DNA from: Isoetes taiwanensis
Lineage: Eukaryota > Streptophyta > Lycopodiopsida > Isoetales > Isoetaceae
Direction of reading: 5' to 3'
NCBI GenBank assembly: GCA_021234155.1
Contig: JAJEKV010000066.1
Coordinates: forward strand, 7,678,364-7,742,363
DNA: 64,000 nt
Shown here piece after piece: positions 35,291 to 46,370 of this stretch (its first letter is position 1; each line of letters starts with the position of its first letter). The notes beneath the pieces are model-generated. The model did no database searches, was not told the DNA's origin, and was given only the letters and a program-made list of their open reading frames with translations. A program made the translations under genes and the position numbers.

Positions 35291-35510
35291 TTCTAGATTT
35301 TATTGGACAATTGTATGCAGTTTTATGTAATTTTGATTGGCATTACCTTTAATGGGCCATCACATAACCTATGTACTATCTTATTATATTTACTTGTACT
35401 GTTGAAAACCATTGAATTATCTTTTCCCTTCAATGCTTATTTCTCTTCCTTAAAGTTGGAGTATAAGACAATTGTTCAATGTATATATATTTATTCTTGC
35501 CGTCTTGCAG
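35291..35510 (+). other. intron-like spacer ending in a splice acceptor
   Basis: The 220 bases after the stop are T-rich and finish ttcttgccgtcttgcag before acgaggg. This is a textbook plant polypyrimidine tract and 3' splice site. I could not find a convincing donor that keeps the frame of the upstream ORF. Confidence 0.45.
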
Positions 35511-35970
35511 ACGAGGGACTTGAGGAATATGAAGAAAGAATCACCGCCCAGATACGAAGGGATGATCCAGGGCCTCCCGAGCAGGATTACGGCCAACAAT
35601 ATGGGGAGTACCCGGAGCGAGACGGTGATTATGAGATGGAGGAACCTGCAGAGGAAGGAGAGCCATATGATACCGATAAAGCTTGGAAATAGTTAACATC
35701 CTCAGGGAACGGGCCTTTGAAGATCTGAAGCAAACTCTTCGTTGCACATGGGACTATTGGGACATGACCAGGCATGAAGCCTTTGAGGATGCCAATGATC
35801 ACCTGTGGCAAATCTTCTATGCACTAAGGAGGCTCTTTAACCTCCTCATCGTTAGCCCCACCCTGGACTACCAACCTGTTATCGTTCAGGCCTGGGCTCG
35901 CTACAAGTTAGTGAGAGCTGTACGCGAGAGCGTTCGCTACTCTATCTTGTACCCTTTTACGCAACCCTAG
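35511..35970 (+). pseudogene. second coding segment after the unknown ORF, one frameshift
   Basis: The frame opens right after the splice-acceptor-like site with EGLEEYEERITAQIRRDD, a Glu/Asp/Tyr-rich acidic stretch, and stops at 35692. Shifting frame near 35683-35692 gives a further open stretch (NILRERAFEDLKQTL, ANDHLWQIFYALRRLFNLL, YSILYPFTQP) ending at a stop by 35970. The two halves read as one protein of about 150 residues broken by a one-base shift. I recognise no family. Together with the 468-codon ORF it may be a multi-exon gene or separate small ORFs of an element. Confidence 0.45.
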
Positions 35971-36307
35971 GTCCGGACCCCTCAGTTTTGTTTTGCTATG
36001 CTTCAATGTGACTAAAGAAGTACCCAATGTATAAAATCCACCTGTGTATTATATAACTTTAAGTTGATAACTACCTTCAGTGTGAAGTTCTTCAATGTAA
36101 CAGTTGTTTTGACTTATAATCAAAATCTTTTCTCTTGTCTTCTCTTATTCACTCTTACTTCAGTACTACCCAAAATGATCTTGTTGTGGGACTTGATGTT
36201 GTTGAAATTCTGCTTATATCTTTTTATGCTCAATATAGGCGTTTTTGCATAGCGCCGCTTTGTGAGCGCCCTCGAATGCCGATGGACTAACTACTGGCGG
36301 GGAACTT
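35971..36307. other. non-coding, intron-like
   Basis: T-rich sequence with no gene. It ends with another possible splice acceptor (ctcaatatag before gcg at about 36240). No primer-binding site or LTR is seen before the gag that follows, which is one reason the left end of the chromovirus is uncertain. Confidence 0.4.
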
Positions 36308-37310
36308 ATGTTGATGAAGAGGCAATTAGTTGAATTGCAGACTTATGTACTAAATGCCAACCCACCGCAGCATGTTCAGGAGGATGGACCGGAGTTACCT
36401 CCGTTACCGCCGAGTCCTCCACCACAGCAGCCACCTGCATCTGAACAAGGCCCCATGCCTGCACAACGGAGGCACCGTTCCAAGCGTCGACGGAGTTCCT
36501 CTAAGGACAGTGCCACCTCCTCTCAATCAGCCACTTCGGTGTCCTCTGAGTCATCCGCATCATCTGGTGGTCATGCGGCCCGCGGGACAAAGAATGCAAG
36601 TAAAGCGGTTGTCTGACCATAACGATTATATGGAAAAATAGGAAATTGGCCCAATTTGATGGCAAATCTAGAGGTGGGCTGAATCGCGAGTCTGGCTCGA
36701 TGAGATGAAGGAGTTTGGGAAATCCTATGGCATAATGAGAAAAGGATCTGAGGGGAAGGTTGCCACCACAAACCTTACGGGGGCTGCCCGTATTTGGTGG
36801 AAGGGCTATGCCAGAGCCAAGCATCTGGAGCAGATGCAACTTCAGAAAGTTTGCCAAAGCCTTTAAGTCGCATTATGTGCCTCGTGCGCACAAATGCCAA
36901 CAGATTCAAACTTTTTACCGGTTAGAGCAAAAGAGTATGTCGGTCGGGCTTACGATGAATTCATGCGCTGAGGCTATATGTGCGGGGTATATGAATGAAA
37001 GAGGCGGTGGAGGGCTACATTGAAGGGTTGGCCCCATCAATTAAGCGAATGGTTAAGGCCATAGACTCCAAGTCGATTCGCGGAGGCGAGGCTAAGGCAT
37101 TGAGCCTTGAAGAGGGACCCCGTGAAGCCCGGTACCAGCGTCAACATCTTACTCCCGGTAGCGCCGTACACACCTTATAAAAGGGCGTTCACCCGATCGA
37201 GGACCCTCTCAGCGAAATTCTCCGGCCGCCAAGAAAAGAAAAGTCACCTTCGTACGCCGATAAATCCGAATAATGTCGGCAAGGAAGTTGGAACCTCTTA
37301 CTGATCCATT
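36308..37310 (+). pseudogene. chromovirus gag
   Basis: The first 102 codons (36308-36616) are Pro- then Ser/Arg-rich (PPLPPSPPPQQPP, RRHRSKRRRSSSKDS). After frame changes come LTGAARIWWKGYARAK, FKSHYVPRAHKCQQIQTFYR, LEQKSMSVG and EGLAPSIKRMVKAIDS, a pattern shared with plant chromovirus capsid regions (aromatic W-x5-Y, LxQ..MSV). Capsid would form the particle that packages element RNA. I see no clear zinc knuckle; that segment (37100-37300) is frameshifted. Confidence 0.7.
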
Positions 37311-37559
37311 CCTAAAGAGGCTCGAGAACAGCTCGTAGGGATAAGGCATCTCTGGTGTATACGACCGGGCACTTCATGCGAATTGTCCTTATGTCCGCCT
37401 TGACTGCCCGGTGGCCATGGCCGACCTTGATTGGGATGACCTTGAGTCCACACCACTGTCGAGGAGGAGGCTCGAGTACATTCGCGGTCGTCTCATATCC
37501 TTGCAGCCATTGAAACCGGCAATGCTGAAAGTCAGCCTGCTGTTATTTCCACCATAGGT

Positions 37560-37975
37560 CAAGTAGACAGTAAGCCTTTCATAATTCTAATGGATACGGG
37601 AAGTACACATAATTTTGCTTCTCCTAGAATGGCCCAGGTATTGCAGCTTGAAGCGTTGAGGTCCGTAGAAAACTGTCACCTATACCCGATGGTAAGATCG
37701 GACACACTCATGGCCATCGCATTAACCTTAAGATCACGATTCTGGGTGCACCGGTTGCCTTGGGTGCCGAGATAATGGATATTGGCAAATATGATCTTAT
37801 TGTTGGTATGGAATTCTTGGCATCCGCAAAGGCCAATATAGACTGCGAGAAACGGGAAGTTACCTTCAACGCCGCCAATGGAGCTCGTGTGACTATTAAA
37901 GGTGATCCATTCAGCCCTATTATGCAGTCTATGTCAATCAGGCAGTTAGAAAAAGCTATACGCCAAGGATAAGCT
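37560..37975 (+). pseudogene. chromovirus aspartic protease
   Basis: An open frame at 37590 starts MDTGSTHNFAS, carrying the DTGS catalytic motif in the usual form for this group. After a frameshift near 37750 the text MDIGKYDLIVGMEFLASAKA follows, the conserved flap-distal segment (YDLIVGMEFL) of Ty3 proteases. The enzyme would cleave the gag-pol polyprotein. The shift prevents a single product. Confidence 0.8.
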
Positions 37976-38049
37976 CCCTGCGTCATTAGACTTGCCTCCA
38001 TTGAGTGGGATCCTAAGCGAAGCAAATGTCGATACCTTGCGGAGGAATT

Positions 38050-38996
38050 GCTAATCTTCTCAGGAATTTAGCGATCTTTTCCCAGATGAGATCCAGAAGC
38101 TTCCTCCTTTTAGAGGGGTAGAATATGAGATAGCTTTAGAACCAGGTACTAAGCCTACCAGCAAGGCCCCGTGCCGCATGAGTCCTCGAGTTTGGCGAGC
38201 TTAGAAGCAACCGGGAGTTACTAAACCTAGGTTTCATTCGACCTAGTGTTTTCGCCTTTTGGCGCTCCTATCCTTTTTGTTAAGAAAAAGGATGGCTCCT
38301 TGAGGATGTGTATTGATTATAGGCAGCTCAATAAGCATACCATCAAGAATCGCTTCACGCTTTGCCTAGGCGGATGATCTAATGGATCGGTTGCAAGGGG
38401 CCAAAATTTCTCAAAAGATTGATTTCGCTCTCGGATACCATCAAATAAGGATAAAGGAGGAGGACATCCATAAATCTGCTTTTCGCACTAGATATGGGCA
38501 TTATGAGTTTACCGTTATGCCTTTTGGATTAACTAATGCCCCCGCGACTTTCATGCGGTTAATGAATGATGTCTTCCGCCAATACTTGGATGACTTTGTT
38601 GTTATTTTCTTTGATGACATTCTCATCTATAGTAAAACTCTAGAGGAGCATGAGACCCATCTTCGCTTGGCCTTACAAAAGCTCAGACGTCATCAGCTCT
38701 TTGCCAAGTTCTCTAAATGCAAGTTTGCCACCCCCAAGGTGGACTATTTGGGGCATATCATTTCAGCAGAGGGAATCGCTACAGATCCAGCAAAGATAGA
38801 AGCAGTAAGGGATTGGCCTATTCCATGTAATATTTCAGAAGTCCAAAGTTTCTTAGGACTAGCAGGATATTATCGAAAATTTGTTAAGGATTTTGCAACG
38901 ATTGCCGCACCTCTTACTGATCTCACAAAACACGAGAAGGTGAAGGATTGGATGGAACATTGGAAAGCAAAAGTCCGGGTAGGCTTTGAAGCTTAA
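38050..38996 (+). pseudogene. chromovirus reverse transcriptase
   Basis: The stretch 38090-38380 is broken (KLPPFRGVEYEIALEPGT, then frameshifts across the region that should read as the YRxLN block). From 38382 a 204-codon frame is intact. It has [20 protein letters not shown] (palm Asp), [33 protein letters not shown] (catalytic DD at residues 78-79), and [14 protein letters not shown] through [17 protein letters not shown] (thumb). It is the best-conserved part of the element. Confidence 0.9.
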
Positions 38997-39245
38997 GGAT
39001 GCTTTAGCGTGCGCACCGGTCCTCACATTGCATACTAGCGGATATGGAACACTACCTTCTTGGTAGAAGATTTCAATTTGGATCACGGATCATCAAAGTC
39101 TCAGTTATTTATCCACCCAGCCCGAATCTCAACCTCCGTCGAGGAGGAGATGGATGGAATTTCGGAGGAATATGACTTTGAGATTATGTATAAGCACAGG
39201 AAGCACAATGTGGTTTGCGGATCGTTGTCACGCCATCCCTTGGTA
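38997..39245 (+). pseudogene. chromovirus RNase H, shortened
   Basis: Only the C-terminal half is readable across frames: a TDHQSL-like block near 39080 and EEYDFEIMYKHRKHNVVCGS followed by LSRHP near 39240. The last carries the conserved N-V-V-A-D-SLSR region with CG in place of AD. The N-terminal catalytic part of RNase H is missing between 38996 and 39060, indicating an internal deletion. Confidence 0.7.
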
Positions 39246-40350
39246 ACCCGAACCCATTGTAATGCAATTTCCACACTCACCGGTGAGTTTGGAAAACAAA
39301 TAGAACAAACCTTGGCCCACGAGATCCGAGTTCGTGATGTTTGGGATAGTCGACTAAGGAGGCACGCCGGATATATAAAGCGGGAAGCTTTCCATTCATA
39401 TAAGAAAGAGGGCCACCTACTATATTACAAGGATAAGTTGTGTGTACCTGAGACTTCAGGAGTACGTAAGCTGATTCTCCATGACACACACAACAGCACT
39501 ATAGCTGGACATGCAGGTTTTATGAAGACCTACTTTAAGATCCGCTCCAGTTATTTTTGGCCTTCCATGAAGAAGGACATTGCTTTCGGTACACGAGCGA
39601 TTGTCGGGGTGTGTCGACAAACCAAAGGCTGGCGGTTAAGGATTCCAGGAGAGTTGCAACCTCTGGATGTGCCCAATGCTAAGTGGGAAGTGATAACCAT
39701 GGATTTTATTGTAGGCCTCCCACGTACCCTCCGGGGATATGATGCACTAATGGTAGTGGTCGATAAATTGTCGAAGATGGCTCATTTCTTGCCATGTCGT
39801 ACCCACGGACCACGACCCCGACACATACGCTATTTGCAAAGGAGATCTTCGGGTTGCGGAATGCCACGAGTTATTGTATCGCCGAGGGGATCCCAAATTT
39901 GTAAGTGCATTACGGAAAGATTTCTTCGCCACCATCGGACCAAGCTTGCTATGAGTCTGACATATCATCCTCGGGCGGATGGTCGGGGCCGAGCATTACC
40001 AATCGTACTATCGAGGATATGCTACGAAGTTATGTGTGGAGTAAGCAATCACAATGGGCGGACTATATATATTTGGTAGAGTTTGCTTATACTTGCGGCA
40101 TAGGCGGGGAGTCTTCGAATGTCTCCCTTTATGATAAATTATGGTTATCAATGTCTTACTCGACACATGGCACAACCACTGTTTCTAAAGTGGAGGTTTC
40201 TCAACAACTCCTCTTGGAAATGCAAGCTTTGGTTAAGTTAGGTGGTTACTTACTAGCTACAGCGGTCGTCGAGAAAAGTGTAGCGGATAAGCCTGAGAAC
40301 CCCCACGGAGTCTTCGGTGGGCGAATCGGTTTGGCTTAAGATTAAAGTAA
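39246..40350 (+). pseudogene. chromovirus integrase
   Basis: In the 339-codon frame at 39060-40079 the text HDTHNSTIAGHAGFMKTY and SSYFWPSMKKDI is the HHCC module, though the first Cys of the CxxC pair is lost (VGVCRQTK). The catalytic core starts WEVITMDFIVGLPRT (first Asp) and continues YDALMVVVDKLSKMAHFLP. Later parts reaching 40340 are frameshifted, so the second Asp and the Glu cannot be confirmed. The role would be cDNA insertion, directed to heterochromatin by the chromodomain that follows. Confidence 0.85.
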
Positions 40351-40386
40351 AACAAGCCAAGCTTAAGATTAGTAGCTTGCAAGAAG

Positions 40387-40821
40387 TTGGCACCCGGATG
40401 GTGCTGGGCGTTCAAAATCATTGAGCGTGTTGGAGAGCAGTATCGCTTGGATTTGCCACCCGGCGAAGATCCACAAGGTCTTTCCGTGAGTCTTCGAAAC
40501 AACACACCCACGATCGAGGAGGAGGTTTTGGATACTCCAACCCTCCTAGTAATGACAGAGGAGCACCTCGAGATAGTGCCTGAAGCTCTTCTTGATCGAG
40601 CTTATAAACAAACCATAAGGACTCAAATGTTGCAATACTTGGTTAAGTGGAAACACTTACCAGTTGAGGATGCTACCTGGGTGATGAAGATAGACCTTGA
40701 GAAGCACTATCCGGACTTCATGCGGGAATCTCAGGGCCGCACCATCAACGATGCTATCAACCCCGCACCCGGCGGTAAGCTTGGAAGCTTGAATGCCAAG
40801 AGTAACGCTCTAGAGGGGTAG
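40387..40821 (+). pseudogene. integrase C-terminus with chromodomain
   Basis: A 144-codon frame opens with the end of the GPY/F module (AFKIIERVGEQYRLDLPPGE). A chromodomain follows at about residues 62-112: RTQMLQYLVKWKHLPVEDAT then W..KIDLEKHYPDF, with the Y-L-V-K-W-x8-TW signature. Chromodomains of this type read histone methylation marks and steer integration into heterochromatin. The frame is open and ends near the true C-terminus. Confidence 0.88.
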
Positions 40822-41429
40822 ATGCATCGTAAGTAATAATAGTTACCGATGATGAGATCACCTTCGTGTTCTCTAGGACGTGGTGTATTGTCAATGTGGA
40901 CATGACCACGAATTGCTTGCAGGGCATGTAGTTGATAGGCTGCGTTCATCTCGGCTATAATGGAAACTTGACCATTCCTTATGCCGAAATGAATTGCAAA
41001 CTATAGACATGATAGGTTTCCTTGTAGATAGGGTTTTCTTTTATTTATAGGGGGTGGTCCCTTCAACCACAATCTAATTATATTATTGATATATACTGAT
41101 ATATTGACATGTGCGAGGCCGATTGGCGGTTAAGTGACTGCCCATGTATAGAGAGATTCTTGATGACCCGACTTTTTTTCAGACCCGTTTTGTTTACATG
41201 TGTTATTTTCGTCGTCTATGATGTTTTAAAATCGGACTTCGGTCCTTGAACTTTTTCTCATGATAAGTCTGTAAAATGCACCTTGGTGCTTGTACTCTGA
41301 TATATTTGCAACTTCAATGTATTATTATCCCAAATAATCAGTTATTTTCTATTTCAGTTTCTTCAAGTAGCTGTCTCCGATTAACTAACCCCAATGCTGA
41401 GGACATCATTATTTTTAAGGAGGGGAGAA
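40822..41429 (+). other. chromovirus 3' untranslated region with polypurine tract
   Basis: 608 bases without coding potential, AT-rich. They end in caatgctgaggacatcatta and the polypurine tract aaggaggggagaa at 41417-41429, directly against the LTR. This primes plus-strand DNA synthesis in the element family. Confidence 0.75.
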
Positions 41430-43070
41430 TGTGACGTTCCACATATTTATACGGTATACGTAACGTATGTATACGGTATACGTATAAATATACCGACACG
41501 TCACTCAATAAAGGTACGCCACCATGGGGTATTGTAACCTAGGGGCTTAACCTAAAAGGGATATAATTAGCTATGCTAATTTAAACATTAAAGATAATAA
41601 CCTAAGATTAGGGAATTAATGTCTAAAAATGCTTTGGGAAAGCCACACAGCCTACATCGATTAGCCGGCATGGGGAATTCAAATTGGGCCATCAACTTGA
41701 CCCCTAACACTAATTGTCTCCCCAAAATCGTCGAGGAGGAGGGGGGTGGCGCCTACCCTTGCCAAAAGGCGCCACCTTTGTCAAGCACTTTACCTGTGTA
41801 GCCAGAGCTGAGCACCAAGACCAAGGAAGATGGAAGCACCAAATGACAACGGGTCAGTGAGGGAACTTCGGGTGGGTGGCTAGTATAGCTTGGGAATTCT
41901 AGGGTGGCGCCCTGTTGGGCACTTGTAGTGTTTATTTCTTACATTCTCTCATTGCTTTACTTGTAGGAACTAACCCTTGATTGCAAAAGGTGAGTTCTCT
42001 TTATTTCGATTCTGGTCTTGCTCTTAGAGGATGGATTGATAGTTCTTTGCATAGTATTACTCACGGAAATGGGGGAATTAAGGGGGTAGAGACCTCGAGC
42101 CATGTGTAGTAGAATGCTCCTAGGATGATCCCTGTATTTCCCATTAGATGCTTTGTGTACAAAGAGACCACCAGGGTTGTAGATGCTATGGAATGGCTTA
42201 GCACCGAGGAGAAGGGGCCTTGATGATGAAGTGGGGGTGGGGTCTTGCATGAACATAAAAGGCTCACGAGACTCCCTCTGATGGGCTAGGCACGATGGCC
42301 CAGGTCCACGTAGAGGGCGGGTATGGGTCGACACTCCACAGGTGTAGAGGTGTGACCCGTATGGGGAACCTTGCACTGAGTAGATTTAGGGTGAGTAAAG
42401 GGGATGCGGATGCGGGGGTAAGCTTATGCGGCGTATTCTCTAGCTCACCCATGGAACCACTATGATCACGGAAGGGGCCTTCCACGACACTGCCTCGTCG
42501 GGACAGGGCGTCATGAACCACAGGTAGGCTCGTGGGGTGATATACCTTAGTCTGCGTCTCAGGAAGGCTATAGCGGCGCCATAGCGTGAATCGACCCATC
42601 GCAAAGTGTGCGGGAGGGAGGCCCGGATGGAGTGGACAACCCTAGCCCCTTTGTTCTATGCCGATAGCGCCCGGGTTATACCTCACATCTGGCGATCTCT
42701 TGAGACCGAGCCATCGGTCTATCCTCACGAAGTCAGGAACCAGGGTAGAACCTGGGGTTTGGGGTGTTTTTCTTAGGATTAGATGCATATTCTTTGCCGT
42801 CGGTACTTGGATGGATGTGCCACCCTTCGTGGTGGTTATTTATATATATTTGTGTTGTGTGCTAACATGTATTCACGCTTCCGCGACGTAGGAGTCCCAT
42901 TGAAGGCGTGGGCCGAATGACACCTCCGTGTCCTTCACTCGGGCATCTTTCCATAGATGGCCCGGGATAGAAGGAGGAGGGCCACTGCTCATGGCGAGAT
43001 AGTAGCCATGGGAGGGGAAAGTCCCCGTATGTATACGGCCGGGTGTCGTATATATTCAGGGAGCGTCACA
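41430..43070 (+). repeat. 3' LTR of the chromovirus
   Basis: 1,641 bp from TGTGACGTTC to GAGCGTCACA. It is homologous over its length to the solo LTR at 12869-14490 but clearly diverged. Its first 75 bases form an inverted-repeat structure bounded by GTGACGT and ACGTCAC. The flank after it is TAACC; no upstream TAACC-plus-LTR partner was found. Confidence 0.9.
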
Positions 43071-44191
43071 TAACCTTAAGACCTTGTCAACAAGAGCCTT
43101 TGGGGTCAAAAGTGTGAAATTTTTTAGAGCTTTAATTCCAAGAAATTCAAGTATCAATAAATAGGTTAATTCTAGCAATAATTTATAAAAATTATAAACG
43201 AAGTAAACATATTCAAAAAATGTAATTTGGTGATAAATGCACAAAATTATATAAGGCTTATTTTTTACAATCATTATGGATAATTTTATTTTTTTAATGA
43301 TGGAAATTTTCATTCACGCCTAACGCCTACAAAATTGATGATAAGGTTTGTTATGATGATGGTTAGGGTTTCTTAGAATTGATGATGATGGTCATAAAAT
43401 TCCATGAGGAATTTTTACGGGAATATTTCTGATGTCATATTTTTTGGCACGTGCCAGACGTGTATGGCCTGTCTAATCAACCCCATAAAATCTAGATAAA
43501 AATCAGAAATTACCTTTTTGCATGTCCCGAAAAAAATTGATATATGTCAATAATGAATTGTAGCCTATTCATTCGCGCTGCGTTTCATTTGCAAATTTGC
43601 TGGGTTAGTTCTTGTATTCTAAACTCTGTTTCATTTGGCAGAACACTGGATTGAGGCGCTTCAAGCTAGAATGAAGCTTTTGCATGCAGTACTGGTCGGA
43701 TTTGCCAAAGGGTCGGGCGAGGAACCTTTTGAAAGCTTTGTGGCGGGATAGGAAGCAAGACACAGGTCGGGCAAGAAAGTTCTCCACAATTCTAACATAA
43801 AATAAGTTTCTGCAGACTTTAGGAGTTCATTCCTCAAATATTCGTTCTAAATTGTTCTGTACAGTTAGAGTTCAGTCTTAGAGTTACGTTTACTTTGTAA
43901 ATCGAAGGATGTCTGTAAATCTGTAACCTTGTACAGTTAGAGTTCAGTCTTAGAGTTATATTTACTCTATTATGTTTAGAGCTCAGTCTTAGAGTTACCT
44001 TTAGTCTGTCTTAAAGAGTTTTAATAAGAAGCATAAGAATTTTTGCATTTTGGGAACATAACTAGCACTGGAATGTAGATGACAGACTCACGAAGCATAT
44101 ATATAGAAAATAGGATGGAAGAGAGGTAGAATCAAAGAAGCTTGAAGAAAGCTTCTATAAGAGAAAGTTAGAAGATTTAATTCTCAAAATC
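43071..44191. other. intergenic with a degenerate three-copy repeat
   Basis: No gene seen. Three copies of a segment of about 38 bases (cagttagagttcagtcttagagtta core) occur at 43859-43897, 43930-43968 and 43974-44012. Near 43313 the motif cattcacgcctaacgcc resembles the unit of the palindromic array at 45.6-46.0 kb. Confidence 0.6.
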
Positions 44192-44329
44192 ATAATCTGA
44201 TAGATGCCTAGGAGTGTACACTTAAATCTTACATGCTAGGCGTGAATTTCGCAGTCTTGCGCAAACTGTGAACTTCATGCCTTAGCAGGTATAATTTAAG
44301 CGTACACTCCTATGCATCTATTAGATTAT
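44192..44329. repeat. 138-bp foldback (MITE or miRNA-precursor-like hairpin)
   Basis: Arms of about 66 bases pair around the loop ttgcgcaa. The outer 36 bases of each arm (44192-44227 and 44294-44329) match in reverse complement at about 32 positions, for example tagatgc, aggagtgtac and cttaaat. The inner part also pairs (ggcgtgaatttcgcagt against actgtgaacttcatgcc). Overall arm identity by eye is just over 80 percent. No clear target duplication flanks it. Confidence 0.8.
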
Positions 44330-44456
44330 CACATTCGCGCCAAGCATGACTGTTCTTACAATCTCGTGAAATGCAAATGTTGACATCATGACTTGGATTA
44401 AATGTGTTGGAATATAATATATAAATCGTGTATTGACTTTTCCTCTTCTGCAATAG

Positions 44457-44867
44457 ATGGCAGGACTAATGTCGCAAGGTTGTGAAGTAGTTGAAGAAGC
44501 ACTGGCAGACATGCGGAGCGTGAACTCCAATGGCTATTAAATTGAAGAGGTGACCCGCATGCCAAGCATGCACATGCCACAACAAGAGATGCATGAAGTA
44601 TTGCCTCTTTTGGCTGCTTTAGATATGGCCAGATTTAACCTAGAGGCCATCGGAGAAATCTGTATAGGCATGAGTGGTAGTATGCAGAATATGTCAGTAT
44701 AGTTCAATGAGGCTATAAATCAGATTGGTCCACTATGGGCCGAAAATAACAATTTGAAAACGAGAATTGAAGAACTGAAGTGCATGATAACATGCCTGTT
44801 AACAACTCCACCATCTGCAGAAGAAGCCTCCCCTGTTCCTGACTTGAATCTACCTGCTAAATCCTAA
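44457..44867 (+). pseudogene. broken ORF with coiled coil and EAR-like C-terminus
   Basis: A 137-codon frame runs from ATG 44457, directly after an acceptor-like ttcctcttctgcaatag. It is coding-like throughout but has two stops: TAA at 44538-44540 and TAG at 44700-44702. Both would be Gln codons before a C-to-T change. The text includes GCEVVEEALADMRSVN, LLAALDMARFNLEAIGEICI and WAENNNLKTRIEELK (a coiled-coil segment), ending VPDLNLPAKS. DLNLP resembles the EAR repression motif of plant transcriptional repressors. I recognise no family. The motif may be chance. Confidence 0.5.
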
Positions 44868-45639
44868 ATAGGCCTGATGTATATAATGTATAATGTATAT
44901 AGGCTAAATTGTGTAAAGATGGTCCTAGTACCAGAAATTTTTGGGTAGCGATATGTAATGTTTTGAAATCGGTGTAACATTTTTGTAATATTAACAGAAA
45001 CTACCTTATCTTTTCTCTGATACTCTACTGCTAAGCAAATATAAAATGAAATTGCACCCTTTTTAGACGATCAACAGGCCATGCAACAAATGTACCGACA
45101 CTCTCTCCGACAGTATCTCCACCCCGATGTCGTCTGGGTAATACTTTGCTGTCATAACAACTATTGTCAATGTTTATCTTTATAAATCCTTGGGTAAAGG
45201 AACACCATGGCACAAAGTCTCTGGGTCGATGGCCTCAATCTTGCATAATCCAACTTTTCTTTTAAGATTTGATGTTAGCATGTGGCATTCATCTCCAACA
45301 CTGTTAAACAATTTAGTTAAGTTAATTCGAAGTCTCATTCTATGCGGTATGGTATGATTTTGTGCAAGAAATACTTGAATTCATGTGAAACCGTCGAATG
45401 CTCAAAGCCCTTGTTAATCGGAGCTCCATCAAGAAAAAATGATCTGAAAGTTTCAAAATTTAGGTCGGCGGCATTTTTAAAAGGGTTAGTTAAATGTTCT
45501 ATACCAAGACTCGGTGGACACGAGAATTTGAAATTAGGATCCTAACTATAATTGCGAATATAGTTAAACGACCGCACATTTGAAGCCGTCAATTTTGAGA
45601 CTAAGTACATATTTATATTCTTCATTTCTTTTAAGGTTT
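44868..45639. other. intergenic, no supported gene
   Basis: No domain-bearing frame, RNA gene or repeat was noticed. Confidence 0.5.
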
Positions 45640-45995
45640 CATGCTTCTGGAGGCGATACTCGGCGTGATTTCAAACAAATCACGTTCGGCGTGATTTGAA
45701 CAAGTTTAACCTGCTTATGAAATCATGCGAGGCGCGATTTGCGAACTTTGAAAGCATGCCAAACGCTATTTTTTAACCTCGAGCACACGCCAGGCGTGAT
45801 TTGCTATAGGCGTTGACTCAAGGTTAACAATTTAGGCCAGGCGTGAATTCGAAGTTAATAAATTGCGCCTGGAGTGAATTGTTAACCTCTGGCATGAACT
45901 CAAGGTTAGCAAATCATGCCTGGCGTGTGCTCGGGGTTAACAAATCACGCTTGACATGCTTTCCAAGTTAGCATATCGCGTCTGGCACTCTTACA
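45640..45995. repeat. palindromic repeat array
   Basis: A unit with the core ccaggcgtgatttg and an adjoining taacct.gag segment recurs in both orientations. The clearest inverted pair is 45776-45807 against 45903-45936 (cgagcacacgccaggcgtg / catgcctggcgtgtgctcg). Inner arms (gttaacaatttaggccaggcg / cgcctggagtgaattgttaac, around 45820-45890) and outer arms (gaaagcatgcc / catgctttcc) also pair, so most of the region can fold into one long hairpin. No coding region or target duplication was seen. Confidence 0.8.
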
Positions 45996-46370
45996 ATAGA
46001 GAAAAAGAAAATTACCTTTTGTAAAGAAATATTTGTTCCATCTCATTAAGCGTTGCTGAAATTTTAACAAGATCAGCTGCTAGAGTATCATGTTTCGGCA
46101 CCTCATGTAAGCGCAGTAATTGTAGAACATAGTCTGTCCCGTCAGTTTAGCTTGATTTATCAGGGCTCTCTGCACGTCTACAGATGTTGACTGTCAATGA
46201 TACTAAAAACAACATTATCATTCTCCTCCCAGTCAATCACATTTCTCCATTCAAAGGGCTTATCCTTAGTCTTATTCCAAAGCAAGACATCTGCTGGCAT
46301 TGGCATTTGACCCGGATTCTTAACCATACACACTATCACCATTGCATGATTCGAATCATAGCGTCTGCTG

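Larger units (their letters stand above)
36241..43070 (+). mobile_element. Ty3 chromovirus (Tekay/Del-like), 5' end unresolved
   Basis: Plus-strand order is gag, protease, RT, RNase H, integrase with a C-terminal chromodomain, polypurine tract, 3' LTR. The terminal chromodomain and the LTR style (TGTGACG...CGTCACA, long LTR, tract aaggaggggagaa) fit the plant Tekay/Del group. Pol has many frameshifts but short diverged stretches, so it is of moderate age. No matching 5' LTR occurs upstream: the nearest LTR at 32856-33766 is of another family. The element is therefore 5'-truncated, recombined with another element, or interrupted. Confidence 0.8.

Noticed and set aside
41430-43070. Pairing of the 12869-14490 and 41430-43070 LTRs as the two ends of one giant element
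   Set aside because: The first has its own perfect GTAGG duplication on both sides, so it is a separate solo LTR.
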